NCBI GenBank assembly: GCA_034435435.1
Contig: DAOTXN010000021.1
Coordinates: 1 to 11,050 of the forward strand
Origin: DAOTXN01 sp034435435
Lineage (GTDB): Bacteria > Chloroflexota > Anaerolineae > S140-20
Length of the DNA: 11,050 bases
Direction of reading: 5' to 3'
In this document: positions 1-6,500 of the stretch, piece after piece
Numbering within the stretch: position 1 is the first letter of the stretch
How the letters are laid out: every line of letters starts with the position of its first letter
Made by a program: the position numbers and the translations under genes
Notes under the pieces: generated by a model
Seen by the model: only the letters and a program-made list of their open reading frames with translations
What the model was told of the DNA's origin: nothing
The model's database searches: none

Positions 1-1
1 T

Positions 2-124
2 CCCCTGTGCAAGTTGTCGTCTCATCTTGACTACGTTGGAGTATTCTGCATCACGACAATCGCGATTTGGCTTGAACAACGATTATGGCGTTTTCTGGAG
101 TGGAAGCAACTCACTATACCGTAA
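2..124 (+). CDS. C-terminal tail of a possible ABC-transporter permease (partial, runs off left edge)
   Basis: An open frame enters from the left edge and stops at TAA 122-124, giving 40 residues. It contains one hydrophobic stretch (VGVFCITTIAIWL) followed by a basic/aromatic end (LEQRLWRFLEWK). A last membrane helix ending in a 'L.R.LE.RL..W' tail is typical of permeases of the nitrate/taurine/thiamine-precursor ABC importer type, which is the basis for the suggestion; the match is by eye and weak. It is convergent with the truncated sulfatase-like gene and overlaps its last 14 codons. The frame is short enough that chance openness cannot be excluded. Only sequence to the left of the window can settle it. 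Confidence 0.3.
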   Translation, partial: PLCKLSSHLDYVGVFCITTIAIWLEQRLWRFLEWKQLTIP

Positions 125-730
125 TTTCAGATAGTACAGAAACAAAAACAATGGCTGTGAATCGGGTATCCAGGCGTTCAGCCAGTCCAGCGCATAGCTG
201 TTCAGTTCTGCGGCGACTTCTTGCTGGGAGGTAGGGTGTTGGCTGGCGTCGTCGTTGAATACGTCGAACCCCCGCCCAAAGCCGCGCCGATTGCTCACAA
301 AGCCCGATGCGCTGAAACCGGCGGTATAATAGCCTGCGGCGTGCAGATACTCGGCCAGAGTGGGAATGTTGACGGGGAGGGTGGTATTGTCCCAACCTGC
401 ACCCACGCTGGACGGCAGCCGGCCAGTGAATATGGCGGCATTGGCTGGATAGGTCCAGGAAGCGGTGCTTGTAGCGGTGCAAAAGTTTGCTCCCTGGCTG
501 GTGACCCACATGTCCAGATTAGGCGTTGTGAGACGTGCGTAGCCATTCGCGGCGATGTGATCCGAGCGCAGGGCGTCCACGATGATCAGGATGATGTGGG
601 GGGCGCTGGCGGCAGGTGCAAGCGGCCTGGCCGAGACAAGGCGGCGGAGGGTCGGGAACAGGACCATGCCTGTGGTCAGACCTCCGAGTTTGATCAAATC
701 TCGTCGGCTTAGGTCTTGCTTTTGAGACAT
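83..730 (-). CDS. Truncated Tat-exported alkaline phosphatase/sulfatase-superfamily protein (N-terminal half only)
   Basis: 215 residues, about half the usual 450-500 of this superfamily. Residues 1-40 look like a Tat signal: SRRDLIKLGG (8-17) followed by a hydrophobic run. The catalytic fold starts at IILIIVDALRSD (46-57), where Asp52 is the expected first metal ligand. The nucleophile loop reads SWTYPANAAIFTGRLPS (91-107), so Thr93 sits where classical sulfatases have the Cys or Ser that becomes formylglycine. A phosphatase/phosphodiesterase-like member is therefore more likely than a true sulfatase. Homology appears to stop after PLFLFLYY, where a metal-binding DPH-type motif should follow; the last ~14 residues look unrelated, so the gene is probably broken near position 125-135. 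The start is supported by TGGAG seven bases upstream and by a good promoter. The C-terminal metal ligands are missing, so the product is probably inactive. Confidence 0.75.
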   Translation of the reverse strand: MSQKQDLSRRDLIKLGGLTTGMVLFPTLRRLVSARPLAPAASAPHIILIIVDALRSDHIAANGYARLTTPNLDMWVTSQGANFCTATSTASWTYPANAAIFTGRLPSSVGAGWDNTTLPVNIPTLAEYLHAAGYYTAGFSASGFVSNRRGFGRGFDVFNDDASQHPTSQQEVAAELNSYALDWLNAWIPDSQPLFLFLYYLKLRYSELLPLQKTP

Positions 731-768
731 GGGCCATCTCCAGATGCTCGCTTGAGAGGTGTGAGACC

Positions 769-797
769 AGTATAGGCGAGAAGGTGACGCACGTCAA
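769..797 (-). promoter_or_regulatory. Sigma70-type promoter for the truncated AlkP/sulfatase gene
   Basis: On the minus strand TTGACG (797-792) and TATACT (774-769) are separated by exactly 17 bp, placing the start of transcription about 30 bases upstream of the ATG at 730. The 12-bp palindrome TGACGCACGTCA (785-796) overlaps the -35 box and could be an operator; that is inference only. The promoter looks intact even though the gene is truncated. Confidence 0.6.
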
Positions 798-840
798 TAC
801 GACAAATGTGCGACACACGTGCCTGGCGCGTCGCGCGTGT

Positions 841-2199
841 TCATAACCCCAACACCAGTCGGGCGATGCTGAAATAGATGAGCAGCCCCGTGGCGTCTAC
901 CAGCGTGCTCATCATCGGGCCAGACACGATGGCCGGGTCGATGCCGACGCGGGCGGCCAGCAGCGGCAGCAAGGATCCCATGTTATTGGCCCACAGCACG
1001 ATGGCAAAGATGGTCAGCGCGACGGTCAGGGCCATCGCGTCTGAAGTACCCCAGGTGAGGGCGCGGATAAAGGCGACTGCGGCCATTCCAAAACCGAGCA
1101 GGAAGCCCACGCGGCTCTCATGCCACCAGACGCGCAGCGCATCGCGCAGCGTCACGTCTCCGACGGCCAGCGCACGGGTGATCGTCGAGGTGGTCTGGCT
1201 GCCGGCGTTGCCGCCGGTGCCGATGAGCAGGGGAATAAAAAAGCTCAACGCCACCGCCTTGTCTAACTCGTCGGCGAAAAGGCGAATCACTGATCCGGTC
1301 AACGTCTCGGTGAGGAACAACAGCAGCAGCCAGCCAATGCGTTTGCGAAAGACGGTGAGAACGCGGGTCGCCAGGTAATCGCGTTCCAGAGGCTCGGCGC
1401 CGCCCAGACGCTGGATGTCTTCGGTTACTTCGTCTTCCAAGATGTCTACCACGTCGTCGTGGGTGATAACGCCGGTCAGTCGGCCCGCGCGATCTACTAC
1501 CGGGATAGCGGCAAAGTCGTAGCGGGCCACCAGACGGGCCACCTCTTCCTGGTCGGTGTCCACGCTGACCGAGACCACCTGGGGATCGAGCAGCTCGCCC
1601 AGATTGGTCTCGGGTGAGGCGGTCAGCAGGCGGCGCAACGGGACGACGCCCGTCAGGTGATCGTCGTCGTCCACGGCGTACAGATAGGCAAAGGTTTCCG
1701 TTTCGGGATCCATCTCGCGCAAATGTTCGATGGTTTGCTGAACGGTCCAGCGGCGGCGCACGCGGATGACCTTTTCGGTCATCAAGCGCCCGGCGGTGTC
1801 TTCTGCGTGGGCCAATAGCTTTTGGACTTCGGTAGCCTCGTCTGGCTCCATCAATGCAATAAGCTCTTCACTGCGGTCGGGGGGCAGTTCGGACAACAAT
1901 TCAGCGGCGTCGTCCATAGGCAGGATCTCGAGCAGGTCGGCGATCTGTTCATCTGGGAGTGCTTCGACCAGCTCGAGGGTGGTGTCGTCGAGAGTTTCGT
2001 CGAGCACCTCCGAAGCGGTGACGGCGTCGAGCAATTCAAAGACGGCGACCCGCGCCGGTTCTTCCAGCACGTCGAGCAGGTCGGCGATGTCGGCGGGGTG
2101 GAGTCGGGCGAGGAGCGCTTGCAGATCCTGGAGAGCGTTTTCTGTGACCAGGTTTTCGACTCGCGTTTGCAGCGTGAGCAGGGCTTCGGGGGTAGCCAT
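841..2199 (-). CDS. mgtE: Magnesium transporter MgtE
   Basis: 452 residues, full family length. MgtE is a homodimeric inner-membrane Mg2+ channel whose cytosolic domains close the pore when internal Mg2+ is high. The domain order is as expected: an acidic, helical N domain (about 1-135, with repeated LPxD/PDE patterns), two CBS domains (about 138-195 and 205-262, the second with AIPVVDRAGRLTGVITHDD), a plug region, and a five-helix membrane domain (about 285-452). Family signatures are PLLIGTGGNAGSQ (323-335) and DPAIVSGPMM (421-430). Asp435 matches the pore Asp that binds Mg2+ in the Thermus enzyme. The start is supported by AAGGAGG seven bases upstream. The gene is monocistronic or weakly followed by the truncated gene at 83-730, which has its own promoter. 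Expression is likely controlled through the long leader described separately. Confidence 0.97.
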   Translation of the reverse strand: MATPEALLTLQTRVENLVTENALQDLQALLARLHPADIADLLDVLEEPARVAVFELLDAVTASEVLDETLDDTTLELVEALPDEQIADLLEILPMDDAAELLSELPPDRSEELIALMEPDEATEVQKLLAHAEDTAGRLMTEKVIRVRRRWTVQQTIEHLREMDPETETFAYLYAVDDDDHLTGVVPLRRLLTASPETNLGELLDPQVVSVSVDTDQEEVARLVARYDFAAIPVVDRAGRLTGVITHDDVVDILEDEVTEDIQRLGGAEPLERDYLATRVLTVFRKRIGWLLLLFLTETLTGSVIRLFADELDKAVALSFFIPLLIGTGGNAGSQTTSTITRALAVGDVTLRDALRVWWHESRVGFLLGFGMAAVAFIRALTWGTSDAMALTVALTIFAIVLWANNMGSLLPLLAARVGIDPAIVSGPMMSTLVDATGLLIYFSIARLVLGL

Positions 2200-2458
2200 A
2201 GTCGTGCCTCCTTGGGGTTTTTCCCCTTAACGCAACAGCCCCCTGCCATAGGCAGGGGGCCGAAAGAGGCGCATCAGGTCCATCCGGCCGTCACGTGCGG
2301 CCGATCCGACTCGACCTCCAAGGCAAAGTCCCTGACGTGTGGCAGGCAAGGTCAGGTAAAAGGGGAATGTCGTTTATTGAATGTCTCGAACTAGAACTCG
2401 AATCGTCCATCTTGGCTCTGGTTGGCCGGTCGTTCATATACCGGTCAATATACGCTCG
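2200..2458 (-). promoter_or_regulatory. Long structured 5' leader of mgtE
   Basis: About 250 nt lie between the predicted mgtE transcription start (near 2452) and its ATG, with no gene in either strand. Inverted repeats visible here are CCGGT/ACCGG (2426-2430 and 2440-2444), CCTGAC/GTCAGG (2331-2336 and 2351-2356), CGGCCG/CGGCCG (2285-2290 and 2298-2303), a perfect 10-bp stem with a 3-nt loop (2238-2260), and GGGG/CCCC (2214-2217 and 2223-2226) just upstream of the AAGGAGG ribosome site. A leader this long and structured in front of an Mg2+ transporter gene suggests RNA-level control. I looked for M-box (ykoK) conserved blocks and did not recognise them. Confidence 0.45.
2238..2260 (-). terminator. 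Strong GC hairpin in the mgtE leader, possible attenuator
   Basis: GCCCCCTGCC and GGCAGGGGGC form a perfect 10-bp stem around a 3-nt loop. It lies about 40 nt upstream of the mgtE start codon in the direction of transcription. The bases that follow (TGTTGCGTT) are only moderately T-rich, so it is a weak intrinsic-terminator candidate; it could also act as a structural insulator in front of the ribosome site. Confidence 0.4.
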
Positions 2459-2487
2459 ATTATACCAGTCATACCAAGAGCGGTCAA
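2459..2487 (-). promoter_or_regulatory. Sigma70-type promoter for mgtE
   Basis: On the minus strand TTGACC (2487-2482) and a perfect TATAAT (2464-2459) are separated by 17 bp. Transcription would start near 2452. It lies back to back with the rightward promoter at 2515-2542; the roughly 27 bases between the two -35 boxes could be shared by regulators. Confidence 0.75.
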
Positions 2488-2514
2488 GGGTGAAGATGAT
2501 GCGAGGCTGACATC

Positions 2515-2542
2515 TTGCTAGAGCTCAGTTTTTAGGTATAAT
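2515..2542 (+). promoter_or_regulatory. Sigma70-type promoter for the VKOR/acidic-protein unit
   Basis: TTGCTA (2515-2520) and TATAAT (2537-2542) with a 16-bp spacer. The predicted start near 2549 leaves a leader of about 85 nt before the GTG at 2635. The -10 box is perfect and the -35 box is weak. Confidence 0.6.
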
Positions 2543-2634
2543 GGGAATGGGTTTGAAGATTCTGAATTCCGCAATTGATTGGGCGGGCAGCGAAAGATGG
2601 CAGGTACGCCACATGATGAGGAGGAACGTGGCAG

Positions 2635-3069
2635 GTGGTTCATAAAATTCACTGGGTGACTCGCTTGTTGTGTGTGCTGGGTATTGGCGTTGCAGCGTAT
2701 TTGACCTCTGTGTATTTAGCCGAGGCGGAGCCTTATTGCGGCGGGTCCCACGGCTGCGCCGATGTGCAGAATAGCGTTTATGCCGAGCTGGTCGGCATAC
2801 CTGTGCCTATAATTGGTCTGGCGGGTTATTCGCTTTTGCTGGCTCTGAGTGTATTACGCGGGCGTGTGAACGGGGACCTCGAATTCTTTTTGCCGGTGCT
2901 GGGTTTTGGAGCGGCGCTCATCGGCGTGCTGTATTCGGCTTATCTCATGTATCTGGAGGCGTTTGTCCTTCGCGCCTGGTGCTATTGGTGTGTTGCGTCG
3001 GCTGCCATTATGGCGGCGATTTGGGTGCTTTCGGTTTTTGACTTGCGACGGGCTTGGGTCGTAGATTGA
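2635..3069 (+). CDS. Vitamin K epoxide reductase (VKOR) family membrane protein
   Basis: 144 residues with four predicted membrane segments (about 8-28, 53-74, 83-106 and 112-134). Bacterial VKOR homologues pass electrons from a periplasmic thiol oxidant (a DsbA-like protein) to quinone and so sustain disulfide-bond formation. The diagnostic cysteines are all present: the loop pair C35 and C41 (CGGSHGC), the conserved Ser47 after it, the GIPVPIIGLAGY segment, and the active-site CxxC C116-Y-W-C119. No thioredoxin domain is fused, so a separate partner must exist elsewhere. The GTG start is chosen because an in-frame TGA lies at 2617-2619 and no ATG follows it before the first helix; AGGAGG at 2619-2624 is ten bases upstream. 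The next gene follows after 47 bp and is probably co-transcribed. Codon use and strand match the rpoB side of the window. Confidence 0.9.
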   Translation: MVHKIHWVTRLLCVLGIGVAAYLTSVYLAEAEPYCGGSHGCADVQNSVYAELVGIPVPIIGLAGYSLLLALSVLRGRVNGDLEFFLPVLGFGAALIGVLYSAYLMYLEAFVLRAWCYWCVASAAIMAAIWVLSVFDLRRAWVVD

Positions 3070-3116
3070 GTGAACCGGGCCGAGTGTGCTGGTTTGCAAG
3101 TGAAGGAGGTTTTGCG

Positions 3117-3356
3117 ATGCCGCGCATTCGTTGTCATTATGGTGGTTGTGTGTACCTGGAGCAGGGTTATTGCATATCGGACGAGATCGAACTAGATCTA
3201 GACGAAGGCTGTCTGACCTTTACCCAGATTGAGGATTTGGCGCTGGAAGATGAAGAATGGGAAGAGGAGCTGTTTGGCGAACAAGAGGATTATTTTGACG
3301 ACGACCAAGAGGAGGACGAGGAGGACGACGACTTCGATCCTGATGAGTGGAATTGA
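3117..3356 (+). CDS. Small four-cysteine (DUF1540-like) protein with very acidic C-terminal tail
   Basis: 79 residues. The N-terminal part has four cysteines (C6, C11, C19, C32) spaced as CxxxxC-x7-C-x12-C and ends in CLTF; together with 'CVY' and 'C.xDEI.L' this resembles the small DUF1540 type, thought to bind a metal. From residue 39 on the protein is almost entirely acidic (strings of Asp and Glu with a few Trp/Phe/Tyr), which is probably disordered. ATG 3117 is chosen over a possible upstream start at 3054 because a perfect AAGGAGGT (3103-3110) sits seven bases before it and because the cysteine motif then starts where expected. It follows the VKOR gene closely and ends about 30 bp before the rpoB promoter. 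Function unknown; an acidic tail beside rpoB could bind basic proteins or RNA polymerase, but this is only a guess. Confidence 0.7.
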   Translation: MPRIRCHYGGCVYLEQGYCISDEIELDLDEGCLTFTQIEDLALEDEEWEEELFGEQEDYFDDDQEEDEEDDDFDPDEWN

Positions 3357-3385
3357 TCAGAGCAAGTTTCTTCAGCTCGAATTGT

Positions 3386-3414
3386 TTGACAACTCTACCA
3401 GGCCGTGGTATAAT
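3386..3414 (+). promoter_or_regulatory. Perfect consensus sigma70 promoter for rpoB
   Basis: TTGACA (3386-3391), 17-bp spacer, TATAAT (3409-3414): all twelve hexamer bases match the consensus. Transcription would start near 3421. A 13-bp palindrome TTCTTCTGAAGAA (3417-3429) is centred on this start point and could be an operator. rpoB therefore has its own strong promoter and does not depend on an upstream ribosomal-protein operon. Confidence 0.85.
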
Positions 3415-3456
3415 TTTTCTTCTGAAGAATTCTGTTGCCGAACATATCGCTTTTTC

Positions 3457-3486
3457 AGGGGAGACAAAAGATGCTCCCCTTCATTG
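3457..3486 (+). promoter_or_regulatory. Hairpin plus CCTTCATTG motif in the rpoB leader
   Basis: AGGGGAG (3457-3463) pairs perfectly with CTCCCCT (3474-3480) around a 10-nt loop, and the 3' arm runs straight into TTCATTG. It lies about 50 nt upstream of the rpoB start codon. A similar arrangement occurs in the rpsL leader (7658-7696). The bases after the stem are not a clear T-run, so it may be a weak attenuator, a protein-binding site or an RNA-stability element. Confidence 0.45.
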
Positions 3487-3533
3487 TGTGGGGTCGCGTC
3501 TCGGCGCAAAGTTGAACCAGGAGTGAATCTTTT

Positions 3534-6500
3534 ATGACGGGAATCAAGTCGTATGCCCGCATTAACGATGTTCTTCGCCTGCCCACGCTGATTGAAGTCC
3601 AGTTGGAGTCGTTTCGCGTCTTTCAACGGGAGGGAATGTTTGAGCTGTTTGACGAAATCTCTCCGATTGAAAGCTTCAATGGAGACCTGAGGTTACACTT
3701 TCCCAGCACCAAGATCGAAAGCCGGCAGTTTGGGTTGGATTTTCGATTCGAAGAGCCAAAATATGGCGAGGCCGAGTGTGTTGAGCGAGATTTAACTTTT
3801 GCTGCGCCGCTTTATATCAAGGTTGCGCTAGATAATCGTGAGACGGGCGAGGTCATCGTCAACGAAATCTTTATGGGCGATTTTCCGTTGATGACCGAGA
3901 ACGGCACGTTTATTATCAACGGGACCGAGCGCGTCGTCGTCAGCCAGCTCATCCGTTCACCAGGCGTCTATTTCGATACGGAGGAGGATCGGACCACCGG
4001 GCGCCGTTTATGCACAGCCAAATTGATCCCTGATCGGGGCGCCTGGATGGAGTTTGAGACGCGCAAGAGCGACTATATCACCATCAAGTTTAACCGTAAA
4101 CGCACGATTCCCGTCACGCTTTTACTGAGGGCGCTGGCGGCTGTGGATGATGGCACCGACAGCCCCGTGCTGGTAGAAGGATCGGACGAGGAACTGCTGC
4201 AGCTCTTTGCCGAAGTGGACTCCCAGCCCGATCATCTCTTTATCCCGGCTACGCTGCGGCAAGAACCAACCTGGGATGAAAAAGACGGGCGCACCGTCGC
4301 CGAGCAGGCTCTAATCGAATTCTACAAGCGCATGCGTCCGGGCGATCCTCCTACGCTGGACAACGCCAACGAATACCTAGAATCGCAATTATTTGACCCG
4401 CGCCGCTATGACCTGGAACGTGTTGGGCGCTACAAGCTCAATCAGCGTTTGGGATTGGCCGTGCCGCTCACGCGCCGCACGATTTCCAAGGCCGACTTGG
4501 TCAAAGTGGTCGAGCGAATGATCCTTATCAACAACAACCTGGCCGACCCAGATGACATTGATCACCTGGGCAATCGGCGCGTCAAGACGGTGGGTGAACT
4601 GATTCAAAACAAGCTGCGCGTGGGGCTGCGCCGGATGGAGCGCGTGGTCAAAGAGCGCATGAGTATTCGCGAATCGGACGGCGTGACGCCGGTGTCGTTG
4701 ATCAATATTCGGCCGGTCGTCGCGGCGGTGCGCGAGTTCTTTGGCTCTAGCCAGTTGTCTCAATTCATGGATCAGACCAACCCGCTGGCCGAATTGACCC
4801 ACAAGCGCACGTTGTCGGCTTTGGGACCGGGTGGTCTGCGCCGCGAGCGGGCCGGCTTTGACGTGCGCGATGTGCACCATAGCCACTATGGACGTATCTG
4901 CCCGATTGAAACACCCGAGGGACCGAACATTGGCCTTATTGGCCGCCTGGCGACTTATGGGGTGGTGAACGAGTTTGGTTTTATCGAAACACCCTATCGC
5001 CAGGTGATCAACACCGTCCCCAGCGACGATATTGAGCAAATGGTCGGCAAGACCTTGCGCGAAGCCGTCCTAGATCCGCATAGCGGCGAGCTCGTCGCTG
5101 AGGCCGACGCCGAGATCACCCAGGCGTTGGCCGAGCGAATCGCGGCCCTATCGTTGCGTGAAGACGTCAAAGTATATCCCATCGTCACGGACGAGATTGT
5201 GTACCTATCGGCAGACGAAGAGGACAAGTATACCATCGCACAGGCCAACGCCGAACTGGACGAGAGGGGTCAATTTGTGCAACGCCACATCTCGGCGCGC
5301 CGCAGTCAGCGTTTTCTCTCGTTTGCCCGCCCGGAGCATATTGACTTTATGGACGTGGCGCCCAAGCAAGTCGTGGGTATTTCGGCGGCTCTCATTCCCT
5401 TCTTGGAGCACAACGACGCCAACCGCGCCTTGATGGGCTCCAACATGCAGCGCCAGGCCGTGCCGTTGCTCCAACCCGAAGTACCGCTCGTGTCTACCGG
5501 CATGGAATGGCAGGCAGCCATGGATTCGGGTCAGGTGGTCGTTGCGACCCAAGACGGCGAGGTAGTGAGTGTCACCGGTGAAAGAACCGTCGTGCGTGAG
5601 GCAGATGGTGAGCGGGTTTACAAACTGCGCAAATATCAGCGCTCGAATCAGAGCACGTGTGTGGACCAGCGCCCTATTGTCATCAAGGGGCAACAAGTCA
5701 AAAAGGGCGATGTGTTGGCCGACAGTTCGTCCACCGATCACGGCGAGTTGGCTCTGGGGCACAATGTGCTGGTGGCATTTATGTCTTGGGAAGGCGGCAA
5801 TTATGAAGACGCCATTCTCATCAGCGAACGGTTGGTTCGAGAGGACAAGTTTACCTCTATTCACATCGAAAAACACGAAGTAGAGGCTCGTGATACCCGC
5901 TTGGGGCCTGAAGAGATCACGCGTGACATTCCTAACGTGGGCGAGGATGCGCTTAAAGACCTGGACGAGGAAGGCATTATTCGCATCGGGGCGGAAGTCG
6001 GACCGAACGATATTCTGGTAGGCAAGATCACGCCCAAAGGCGAGAAGGAATTGAGCCCGGAAGAAAAACTGTTGCGGGCCATCTTTGGCGAAAAGGCGCG
6101 TGAGGTCAAGGACTCTAGCCTCAAGTTGCCCCACGGTGAGCGCGGCAAAGTGGTGGATGTGCGCGTGTTTACCCGTGATGAGCATCGAGATCTCAAGGCT
6201 GGCGTTGACAAAATGGTACGCGTAAGTGTGGCGCAGCGGCGTAAACTTACCGAAGGGGACAAGATGGCCGGCCGCCACGGAAACAAAGGCGTGATCTCGA
6301 AAGTTGTGCCCATAGAAGATATGCCTTTCCTGGCAGATGGCACGCCTATTGACATTATCCTCAATCCGTTGGGCGTGCCGGGCCGTATGAACATTGGGCA
6401 GATTTTAGAGACGCATCTGGGGTGGGCTTCTCATAAACTGGGTTTTCAGGCGGTCACGCCGGTGTTCGATGGGGCCGATGAAGCCGAGATCGAGGCCGAG

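Noticed and set aside
1822..2394. Plus-strand open frames overlapping mgtE and its leader
   Set aside because: They are antisense to clear MgtE coding sequence, with no supporting ribosome site or recognisable domain.
2200..2458. Calling the mgtE leader an M-box riboswitch
   Set aside because: The location fits, but the conserved M-box blocks could not be recognised, so only a structured leader is claimed.
3054..3116. Longer N-terminus for the small acidic Cys protein
   Set aside because: The perfect AAGGAGGT at 3103-3110 lies inside that extension and serves the ATG at 3117; the extension also overlaps the VKOR gene end.
5205..6278. 357-codon open frame on the minus strand inside rpoB
   Set aside because: It lies wholly antisense to strongly conserved RpoB codons; its composition fits a mirror of high-GC coding sequence and no family features were seen.
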